32,768 bases of DNA from Lachnospiraceae bacterium (GTDB taxonomy: Bacteria; Bacillota; Clostridia; Lachnospirales; Lachnospiraceae), in contig SVFN01000033.1 in the NCBI GenBank assembly GCA_015056815.1, positions 1-32,768 on the forward strand. The letters are read 5' to 3'. Under the pieces are notes generated by a model that had not been told where the DNA came from, did no database searches, and saw only the letters and a program-made list of their open reading frames with translations. This document shows positions 26,622 through 32,768 of the stretch, one piece after another. Both the position numbers and the translations under genes were made by a program. The first letter of the stretch is position 1. Each line of letters opens with the position of its first letter.

Positions 26622-27374
26622 TTATACTTCGCATACGTGCTTCTTTCTCTGTTCCATATGGGAACAATTTATTTCCACTGCAATTCCAAAAAGATTACCA
26701 CCTATATTTCTTAAATCTCTAAAGCATTTCTCTGCATTATGTCGATTTTTTATCATATCAAATGCAAGTATAATTGTATCCATTATTGTTAAAATATCTA
26801 TTACTTTATTAATCGTAAAAACCAAATCGGCTGCAACAGGTAATGCACCTACAAATCCAAACGCTGTAAATGCTACATCGCCAACAATAATACCAATATT
26901 TATAGCGGTCAATATCCCTATTAGTTTTCCTATAAACTCATGCGCCTCATCTAGCATCGATTTCTGCATACCAAAAGGATCCAAATAACTAATCGGATTC
27001 CCTTCCACATACGCATAGCGGTTCAGGCTCTTGCTGCTTTCTATGCTTCCGGTGAGGATATCCTGGTTGATAAAGCGTTTGATGTCGATATTGTAATAGC
27101 GGGCACGCATGTAATACAGTCCGTTTGCATCATTGGTAACACCATATTGTCCGTTATAGAGGTAATCTACTTCACCATATTTGCCATTAATCAGTTCGCC
27201 GTATGGTGTGTAGGAATAAGTGTGTGTTATCGCTCCTTTCCCATCTGTGACGGCTACCGTACTGCCGACATTATTATAGTGATAGACAAGATAATCTGAA
27301 ACATTGCTGATCAGAGCATCATTCTTTGATGTCTTGTCCGGATTCTTTTTGTTTTCACCATCTTTCGTGTATGT
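26622..27374 (-). pseudogene. 5'-truncated Rhs cassette with hydrophobic KSMLDEAH tip
   Basis: Open for 250 codons from a TAA at 27375-27377. It holds core repeats (YLVYHYNNVGSTVAV, YTPYGELING, LYYMRARYYNIDIKRFINQD) up to DPFG at about 26964, then a tip that begins MQKSMLDEAHEFIGK. The tip is hydrophobic (two or three potential membrane helices), then INKVIDILTIMDTIILAFDM and a charged helical end. It has no nuclease motif and aligns along its length with the tip at 29.4 kb. A second frame after about 26690 (KLFPYGTEKEARMRSISLQS, then LKVAYNG) may be the true end after a frameshift. 26388-26621 separates it from its membrane immunity gene. Confidence 0.75.
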
Positions 27375-27377
27375 TTA

Positions 27378-27660
27378 CTGCGCGATCAGTTCGTTGCCTG
27401 ATCCTTGATTGTAAGAAGCTGTCCGGCATCGTCATAAGTTCTGTTTTCAATGCTTCCATCCGTTCTTGCGTTCTTAGTCAGTCTGCCGTTTTTATCATAA
27501 GAATAAGAGGTTATCCGGAGATTCCAGTCAGTCGCGGTCAGCTTGTTTCCATTTTTATCATAAGTGTAAGTGACTGTTTTGCCGACCGGATAGGTTTACA
27601 ACATTGCTGTTCGCATATTCGTAAGCCTTCGTGCCTTTGCCTGCCACTGTTTACGCATTA
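27378..27660 (-). pseudogene. Frameshifted YD-repeat fragment
   Basis: Short YD-repeat blocks in several frames: YAYEYANS-like start near 27.64 kb, [49 protein letters not shown] deletion and a TAA separate them from the downstream core frame. It is the upstream part of the same cassette. Confidence 0.7.
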
Positions 27661-27686
27661 TTTCTGATAAGCAGAATCATCACTCA

Positions 27687-27947
27687 TTAAATCGGAACAC
27701 AAATACACCAAACGATGGTAAATAAGATAGCCAATACCATTACAATGCAACCAATCATAAGTCTTTGCTCTCTTAATTTGTCTGCCGATGTAGTAATAAT
27801 ATTTTTATTGAAATAAATCGTCATACATACTAATAGTATCCAAATCAAAAGATTATATTCTTCTATATTATGCAATAATAGCAACAAAGAATAAATAATG
27901 GTCATTATGAATAATGCTATCCCTATAATTCTTCTGAATTTTGTCAT
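27687..27947 (-). CDS. Small three-helix membrane immunity protein
   Basis: An 86-aa protein that is almost all membrane helix (about 8-26, 31-48 and 64-84). GGGAGG precedes ATG 27947, preferred to the upstream ATG 27965. That ATG forms ATGA with the stop of the toxin frame that runs from 28.08 kb to 27.95 kb, so the two genes were translationally coupled. No family recognised; immunity is inferred from coupling. Confidence 0.65.
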   Translation of the reverse strand: MTKFRRIIGIALFIMTIIYSLLLLLHNIEEYNLLIWILLVCMTIYFNKNIITTSADKLREQRLMIGCIVMVLAILFTIVWCICVPI

Positions 27948-28520
27948 GATTCCTCCCATAACCAACTAGTCAGCAAAGTGTATGCATAATTAAAAAAGTC
28001 TCCTACAACAATTGGGCGATTATTGAATGATTTAAAAGATTTTGGATTAGGTATGTTAGTTTCAAAGTATAGTGGACGTGGTTATGATAAAATAATATCA
28101 AAAGAATCTATAATTGCATATATTCTCTCATATGTATAGTTTGAATTTACAATATATGCAATATCATAAATAATATTTACTGTTGCAAATCCATTAGCTA
28201 ATAATGCAAAAAACTCTGCAGCCACCAAATGTCCTGTTACTAATGCAATAAATCCAAAAGACTGCGCCGCAAATTGTAATGCAACCACTATATTATGTAT
28301 TTGATCAGGAACATTTGGTTCCAACCCAAACGGATCCAAATAACTGATCGGATTTCCTTCCACATACGCATAGCGGTTCAAGCTCTTGCTGCTATCAATG
28401 CTTCCGGTGAGGATATCCTGATTGATAAAGCGCTTGATGTCGATATTGTAGTAACGCGCACGCATATAATACAATCCGTTCGCATCACTGGTGACACCGT
28501 ACTGTCCGTTGTAAAGGTAT
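27946..28520 (-). pseudogene. Rhs core end with hydrophobic DQIH tip, interrupted by a TAA
   Basis: Core end (LYNGQYGVTSDANGLYYM, RARYYNIDIKRF, DPFGL) leads to a tip starting EPNVPDQIHNIVVALQ, then a long hydrophobic stretch (SFGFIALVTGHLVAAEFFAL) and NIIYDIAYIVN. At 28082-28084 an in-frame TAA follows FDIILS; the same frame stays open for 43 more codons (PRPLYFETNIPNPKSFKSFN ... SWLWEES) and ends in ATGA with the immunity start. This shows the tip was once longer and the TAA is a nonsense mutation. Confidence 0.75.
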
Positions 28521-28925
28521 AATCTACTTCACCATATATACCGTTGATCAGTTCACCATATGGTGTGTAGGAATATGCGTGTGTTATCGCCCCTTTCCCG
28601 TCTGTGACAGCTACTGTACTGCCGACATTGTTGAAATGATAAACCAAATATTCTGAGGCATATTTCTCTGTTTTTTCTACCTTCTCCTGCGCAATCAATC
28701 CATTGCCATAAGTATAGTAGACGATTTCGTTATCCGTCTCCTTCACAAGCACCTGTGACAGATTGCCGCTTACCGTATCGACTACATAAGAAACACTTTC
28801 TTCATCTTTTGTCCCAGCATTTATATGATGCCGATACGGTTATTCTCGGCATCATAACGGTATTCTGTTACCGCTCCACTATCCGTCTTTATAGATACAG
28901 TCATTGTTCCTCTTCCGTCTTTATC
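28521..28925 (-). pseudogene. YD-repeat fragment with two TA-duplication frameshifts
   Basis: Reads QYDKDGRGTMTVSIKTDSG, YRYDAENNRIGI, then after a shift NAGTKDEESVSYVVDTVSGN, YYTYGNGLIAQEKVEK, HFNNVGSTVAV, SYTPYGELINGIYGEVDY. Two extra TA dinucleotides (near 28827 and 28518) disrupt an otherwise continuous frame. At 28925 it has been joined to the 3' end of the preceding immunity gene. Confidence 0.8.
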
Positions 28926-29404
28926 ATACTGTTTAAAGAGTTTAATGCTAACATTGTTTCATCAACTAAAATTTCATAATCATTAAAATTTTCATCTGTT
29001 AAAACAGCAATTTGTGTTAGTCTTGTAAATAAGGGCCAATGCATATTAATCTTAAATGGTTTATTAAAATATGTAAAAAAAATTGTTTTTTTTGTATTTC
29101 TACAATTATAAAATGCCTTTATATAGAAAAAAGTGTGAAATAAAAACTCATTTTGATAAATATTAGCATATACTATTTTTCCGCTTTTACGAAGATACTG
29201 TATTTTATTATAATTTTTATTCATTGCAAGACAACCACATAGAATCATGACTCCTCCCAATACAATCACCAAAGCACCTTCTTTTTCGCTCCCAGAACCT
29301 ATTAGAATTATTCCTAATAAAACAACTAGAAGCCCTGTTCTGAAAGATATGTATCCTTTGCAATTCCAAAAATTTCTTTCCAATATTCTATCTATTTCAA
29401 TCAT
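28901..29404 (-). CDS. Two-helix membrane immunity protein (paralogue of the gene at 25887)
   Basis: A 167-aa protein with NCKGYISF, two membrane helices (about 21-38 and 42-60), then a soluble region with NYNKIQYLRKSGKIVYANIY, FTYFNKPFK and IAVLTDENFNDYEIL. GAGGAGG precedes ATG 29404; the longer frame from 29431 overlaps the toxin end. It starts 10 nt after the stop of the hydrophobic tip at 29415. The last ~10 residues (SMIKTEEEQ) are read out of frame from joined Rhs core. Paralogy with 25887 mirrors paralogy of their toxins. Confidence 0.7.
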   Translation of the reverse strand: MIEIDRILERNFWNCKGYISFRTGLLVVLLGIILIGSGSEKEGALVIVLGGVMILCGCLAMNKNYNKIQYLRKSGKIVYANIYQNEFLFHTFFYIKAFYNCRNTKKTIFFTYFNKPFKINMHWPLFTRLTQIAVLTDENFNDYEILVDETMLALNSLNSMIKTEEEQ

Positions 29405-29414
29405 ACATGCCTCC

Positions 29415-29822
29415 TCAGCCAATAATGTCACCTATTTTTGCAGAAATCGCATTAAAGAATGCCAATAGTCCTTCAAGCATAAATCTGTTATCGCCATTAT
29501 ACACAACACTTTTAAAAAGATCTGGCAAATTAATTCCCAAAAGATTTAAACCTAAACTAGTCAATTCTTCAAACCAATTATTGATATTCCTTTCAACAAG
29601 TAACATATCTAAAGATAAAATAACTGAATCTATTTTAGTAAAAAATGTTACAACCTCATTGAAAGTCCATAGCAAATCACCACCAACAGCCAGGGCTGCA
29701 GTAGCAGTTACTCCTAATCCTATTGCTAATAATGTACCTCCAATTGTAAGCCCTTCTAAGAAAATGATACCTTTAATCACTTTAGTTATGGTCATATGAA
29801 TTTCATCAAATATGGATTTCTT
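29415..29822 (-). pseudogene. Hydrophobic KSIFDEIH toxin tip, detached from DPFG
   Basis: Frame opens just after a YD fragment and reads GKKSIFDEIHMTITKVIKG, a Gly/Ala/Leu-rich hydrophobic stretch, DLLWTFNEVVTFFTKIDSVI, LSLDMLLVERNINNWFEEL, LNLLGINLPDLFKSVVYNG and a helical end. It aligns with the tip at 26.6 kb (KSMLDEAH; DTIILAFDM; NLFGI). No nuclease, ADP-ribosyltransferase or protease motif. The upstream core is joined out of frame, so it cannot be made as an Rhs fusion; the ATG at 29793-29795 would cut off the conserved start. Confidence 0.7.
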
Positions 29823-29963
29823 TCCGTGTCATGGATAGAATCTGTCCCATGCCGTCATACGCATACTCTGTGCAGTTGCCGAGGGCATCCACTGTAGCGG
29901 AGCAGTTCCCGTTCATGTCGTACTCATAGGTCGTGCTATTGCCGTTTGCGTCCGTTACGGTAG
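29823..29963 (-). pseudogene. Short YD-repeat fragment
   Basis: Encodes TTVTDANGNSTTYEYDMNG, NCSATVDALGNCTEYAYDGM, GQILSMTRKE. It shares GQILSMTRK with the fragment at 24.23 kb. One end meets the preceding immunity gene, the other the tip above, out of frame. Confidence 0.85.
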
Positions 29964-30521
29964 TCATTTACATAAAAATACCAAAATGACTATACCTATA
30001 ATAACTATTATTACCCCAAATCCCACTCCAATTATCCATCCAGTTCGAAGATCTATGTCTGATATTACTTCTTTATTTAACCGCTCTCTAATATCTCTAT
30101 TTAGTAGACTTTGCCCTCTAATTGCCTTGACAATAGCCAATAATCCAATCAAAAAAAGAGTAGACAGCAAAAAAACATACAAAAACATATTTGGAATTAT
30201 AATTATCCTTGTTCTTACGACTTCTCCTGTAGGCAATATGCCTACTGATATTTTGCTTTTACGAAAATCCCTATAATCTGAAAGCAATACATGATAAAAA
30301 GTTTCATTTTCTGCTGAATAGCATATTTTAGTATAATAAGATGTATCTCTATAGCTTTTTCCAGAAATGATATCCACAATATCTGCTGCAACAATATGTG
30401 CATTTCTTTTATATATAAGATATTTTAGCCAATCTTCCTCAGTGTGAATAAACTCACAAAAACTAATTAGTATCATAATACATCCAATGATACCCATCAT
30501 TCTTCTTGTATTATCATTCAT
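29964..30521 (-). CDS. Three-helix membrane protein, putative immunity
   Basis: A 185-aa protein with helices at about 8-24, 110-131 and 162-184 and a soluble loop containing HIVAADIVDIISGKSYRDTS, CYSAENETFYHVL and GILPTGEVVRTR. AAAGGA is 8 nt before the ATG. It is followed by Rhs core and preceded by a short toxin scar, the position of an immunity gene. No family recognised; its last residues (LVFLCK) may come from the native end or the joint. Confidence 0.6.
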   Translation of the reverse strand: MNDNTRRMMGIIGCIMILISFCEFIHTEEDWLKYLIYKRNAHIVAADIVDIISGKSYRDTSYYTKICYSAENETFYHVLLSDYRDFRKSKISVGILPTGEVVRTRIIIIPNMFLYVFLLSTLFLIGLLAIVKAIRGQSLLNRDIRERLNKEVISDIDLRTGWIIGVGFGVIIVIIGIVILVFLCK

Positions 30522-30597
30522 AACAATATCCTTTCCATGATAGTCAAATGTTTTCTCCCGAAAATAAAATATTTTGAGTCATCACATGAATGAATTA

Positions 30598-30690
30598 TCA
30601 AATCAGTTTTCGTTCTAAAAGAGGGGTATCACCTGTCTCTTTTCTACTACTCTCATCTGAGAAAAACTTAGCTAAAATGGCTTCTATCCC
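30598..30690 (-). pseudogene. Possible toxin scar
   Basis: An open stretch IEAILAKFFSDESSRKETGD, TPLLERKLI and stop follows Rhs core (IKRFINQ) after a frame change. It could be the end of a deleted tip, but a 76-nt gap to the immunity gene makes this uncertain. 30522-30597 shows nothing else. Confidence 0.3.
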
Positions 30691-31165
30691 TGATTGATAA
30701 AGCGTTTGATGTAGATCTCACCGTAACCATTGTAGGCAAGCGTGATGGTATTGCCTGTCCCGTCTGTGATTGCAGACAGATTTCCATAAGCATCATAGCC
30801 AAGGCTTACCACATTTTCCTCGCCATCCGTAACCGTTTCGATCCTGCCGCTTGCATCATAAGTATACACCGTGGTATTCCCACAGGCAGCCGTCTGGGAT
30901 TGTAACAGTGTAACAGACCGTTTTCGTAGTGAGTATATTTGACTTCTCCACCGTCTGCCTGTGTCAGTCAGCTTCGTAAGCTTGATTCCGGTGCTGTACT
31001 CTGCCGTCTTGATCCCCTTTAGGGTATCCACGACTTTTTTCAGGTTGCCCGCTGTGTCATACACCGCACTTTCTGTCGTTGCGCCGTCCGGATAAATGAC
31101 TTTCGTGATATAGCCGTTTGAGAACCCGTTTTTGTCTAAACCATCAGCACCGTCTCCTATCTCCC
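30684..31165 (-). pseudogene. YD-repeat fragment with internal frameshift
   Basis: Reads GDGADGLDKNGFSNGYITKV, YPDGATTESAVYDTAGNLKK, then after a shift near 30965 TVYTYDASGRIETVTDGEEN, LGYDAYGNLSAITDGTGN, TLAYNGYGEIYIKRFINQG. The last join skips the usual LYYMRARYYN block, a small deletion between short repeats. Confidence 0.8.
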
Positions 31166-31179
31166 ATATAATAACAATT

Positions 31180-31485
31180 CTATAATAATCCCTTCCATTT
31201 GTAATATATAATCAATATTACACAAATCACCAGACCTACTTCTACCATTACCTCTCTTTGATGTTGTCCTCTTTCATATATTTGCTCCAATTCATTCTTT
31301 TCCTCTTCCGTTAATTCCTGTTGTTTACTCCCAATATCAATCGCCCAAATACTGCAATCTACAACGAAAATAATAAGAGCTAAAATAATATTATATAGCG
31401 GTAATACTTGCAAAATTGAGAAAAATACAATACTTATAGATAAAATAAGCAATATGACTTCTGTTATTTTTACAATTTTCCTCAT
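31180..31485 (-). CDS. Three-helix membrane immunity protein
   Basis: A 101-aa protein with helices at about 6-25, 29-47 and 80-97 and a charged loop between (SKQQELTEEEKNELEQIYER). AAGGTGAG precedes ATG 31485, chosen over ATG 31518, which lies inside the toxin frame. It begins 13 nt after the toxin stop (31499-31501). No family recognised; immunity inferred from position and from membrane topology shared by its neighbours. Confidence 0.65.
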   Translation of the reverse strand: MRKIVKITEVILLILSISIVFFSILQVLPLYNIILALIIFVVDCSIWAIDIGSKQQELTEEEKNELEQIYERGQHQREVMVEVGLVICVILIIYYKWKGLL

Positions 31486-31498
31486 TTTCTCACCTTCC

Positions 31499-31790
31499 CT
31501 AAAAAAGATATGACGCAAAACAAGATACTAAATAATCCACAAACTTCATAATCTCTTTCATTGTCTTTGCAGAAACTGTCTCATATTGCCCATTTATAAG
31601 ATGCAAATTACCTGTATAAGCTTCATACTGTCCTAATTTGCCAAATACTATACTTGCTAATAATGTTCCCAAATCTATCGAGAGTTTTTTTTAAGAGCTT
31701 CTTTATCATCTTTTGTTCCAATTATATCTACTATATCCAATATCACATTTGCAATACTCAGTATTGTCGCTACATCTGACAATTTAATAA
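31499..31790 (-). pseudogene. Hydrophobic toxin tip, frameshifted in an A8 run
   Basis: Reads KLSDVATILSIANVILDIVD, IIGTKDDKEALKK, then after an A8 run (complement of 31686-31693) a +1 change gives LSIDLGTLLASIVFGKLGQY, EAYTGNLHLINGQYET, MKEIMKFVDYLVSCFASYLF and stop. With eight A the frame ends at once; with nine it is continuous. It is fused to the middle of a YD repeat (ETVGDY), not behind DPFG, and its N-terminal part is missing. ANVILDIVDI resembles DTIILAFDMI of the other tips. Confidence 0.6.
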
Positions 31791-32161
31791 TCGCCTACCG
31801 TCTCAGAGGTCATGTTCTGGTTCTTATCATAAGTGTAAGTTGTCACGCCGCCATTGGGGTTCGTGAAGGACTCCAGATTTCCCATGGCGTCATAGGTGGC
31901 AGAGGTCTTTCCGGAAAGGGCATCCGTCGCCGCACTGATGACGCTTCCGCCCACATAGGCATAGGTCGTTGTATCATACTCATACCGGATCCTGCTTCCG
32001 TCTGCCTTCGTGACGCAGATCAGGTTATCGTGACGGTCATACTCAAATTTTGTCGTATTCCCCTGTGCATCGATCATGGAAAGAGGCTTGCTGTAATCGT
32101 CATAGGATGCTTTCGTCTCTGCCGTTTCGTTTTCTCCGCTATTTGCCGTCAAGCAGTCCAT
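31784..32161 (-). pseudogene. YD-repeat fragment
   Basis: About 125 codons: YDDYSKPLSMIDAQGNTTKF, EYDRHDNLICVTKADGSR, TTYAYVGGSVISAATDALSG, ATYDAMGNLESFTNPNGG, TYTYDKNQNMTSETVGDY. Nearly identical to 25.6-25.8 kb in its second half. 32162-32246 between it and the next gene shows nothing recognised. Confidence 0.85.
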
Positions 32162-32246
32162 AGATCATGTCACAGAATATTACAAGCATTTCCAATGAAA
32201 ATAATCTGCAAAGATACCCAGTACGGCTTGTGATCTTACAATCATA

Positions 32247-32690
32247 TTATCTAAACTCATCCCTTCCCAGTATAATACACCAAAGCAAAAGCAAAAATGC
32301 TATTATGTACTCAATTGTACTCTCTGCTGCTACAATAAGCATAATGCAGCAGAACAATGCTATAAAAAACTTAGTTCTCATATTCCTCCCATAAACTGTT
32401 ATTCTGTCTTTGAAATATGACTCATTACATCCGCCAAAAGCTTCCAATGTAAATCCTAATAAGGTTTTTGCAATATCATATTCGAATCCTTTTAAAACAA
32501 TCTTCATATCTGTCACTTTGGGAATTGTTCCCGGAACCAAGTAGGATGCAGCACAACTAATGAATCCCTTTTCTGCATCTGATTTTTCCTGTTCATTTCT
32601 TGCAGTTATCCAATCATAGCAATATAGCAATGTATCTATAGCTGTCAATAAATTCGAAATAAAACAATAAAAATCAACCCAGTTAAGCAT
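32247..32690 (-). CDS. Hydrophobic toxin tip reading in frame into a small membrane immunity protein
   Basis: One open frame of 147 codons. The first ~103 residues (VDFYCFISNLLTAIDTLLYC, YDWITARNEQEKSDAEKGF, then SYLVPGTIPKVTD and LLGFTLEAFGG) resemble the back half of the hydrophobic tips (IDTLLYCYDWI compared with MDTIILAFDMI). The last 44 (32247-32381) form two membrane helices, with GGGAGG in front of an internal ATG, like the small immunity genes nearby. Either the toxin stop was lost, creating a fusion, or the immunity protein starts internally. The upstream end meets an inverted repeat, not Rhs core. Confidence 0.5.
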   Translation of the reverse strand: MLNWVDFYCFISNLLTAIDTLLYCYDWITARNEQEKSDAEKGFISCAASYLVPGTIPKVTDMKIVLKGFEYDIAKTLLGFTLEAFGGCNESYFKDRITVYGRNMRTKFFIALFCCIMLIVAAESTIEYIIAFLLLLWCIILGRDEFR

Positions 32691-32696
32691 CGTGAT

Positions 32697-32755
32697 ATGC
32701 TCCCTTTTAGGTAGACAAGCAAAATAATAAAAGCTTGTTGCCTAGAAGGGAGCAT
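32697..32755. repeat. 59-bp inverted repeat at the window edge
   Basis: Arms ATGCTCCCTT(T)TAGG..ACAAGC (32697-32720) and 32733-32755 pair almost perfectly around an A/T-rich 12-nt loop. It could be the end of an insertion sequence whose gene begins at the ATG at 32761, or a terminator-like hairpin. The window ends before this can be settled. Confidence 0.55.
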
Positions 32756-32768
32756 TATTTATGGGTAA

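Noticed and set aside
28827-28855. 10-bp inverted repeat as a terminator
   Set aside because: It lies in YD-repeat coding sequence (YDAENNRIG) and has no T run; the symmetry looks coincidental.
13311-32161. CRISPR array or regular spaced repeats
   Set aside because: The repeats are long coding fragments of Rhs core with variable spacing; no short regular repeat-spacer pattern is present.

Overview
The window looks like a chromosomal segment of an anaerobic Firmicute, most likely a Lachnospiraceae-type Clostridia. The basis is protein character (short class I KARI, MetH without a reactivation domain, aldo/keto reductase with a ferredoxin tail, TerD/AIM24 pair, HD-GYP sensor) and strong AGGAGG ribosome sites; the genus cannot be fixed from the sequence alone.

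Region 1 (1-8.2 kb, minus strand) is a metabolic cluster read metH > ilvB > aldo/keto reductase > ilvN-like > ilvN > ilvC. It joins methionine synthesis to the first two steps of branched-chain amino acid synthesis. An extended -10 promoter drives metH through a ~200-nt leader with two copies of a 51-bp structured repeat. A second promoter sits before ilvN-ilvC, and a terminator follows ilvC. Region 2 (8.2-12.3 kb) holds a TerD-domain protein and an AIM24-family protein on the plus strand, converging through a shared terminator on a membrane HD-GYP (c-di-GMP phosphodiesterase) sensor. Region 3 (12.4-13.6 kb) is debris: a 5'-truncated Rpn/PD-(D/E)XK-type protein, its terminator, the first ~87 nt of a group II intron exactly behind that terminator, and an Rhs scrap.

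Region 4 (13.6-32.7 kb, all minus strand) is a decayed array of about 14 Rhs/WapA-type polymorphic-toxin tip cassettes. Each cassette is [fragment of YD/RHS core]-[C-terminal toxin tip]-[immunity gene]. No full-length Rhs gene is present; core pieces are 5'-truncated, frameshifted or stop-containing, while immunity genes are mostly intact. The block at 13.7-23.8 kb carries mainly soluble nuclease tips (Hint + AHH-like HNH nuclease, Hint + HHIIP nuclease, Ntox24-like, barnase-type RNase, Hint + HHMP nuclease) with soluble immunity proteins (DUF4274, three SUKH/SMI1-KNR4, several unknown). The block at 24.3-32.7 kb is different: its tips are short, hydrophobic and nuclease-free, and its immunity genes encode small membrane proteins. 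Two of these tips (26.6 and 29.4 kb) are homologous to each other and their downstream membrane proteins are homologous too, which points to a membrane-acting toxin family with cognate membrane immunity that I do not recognise from named families.

The array is littered with recombination marks: IS66 fragments, a perfect 48-bp palindrome at an Rhs/IS66 junction, a 78-bp hairpin element, immunity genes still carrying only the last codons of lost toxins, and immunity C-termini rewritten by incoming Rhs core. The single N-terminal relic (a Sec-type signal peptide at 22.1 kb) suggests the parent protein was secreted, like WapA. All identifications come from reading the sequence; no database search was run.
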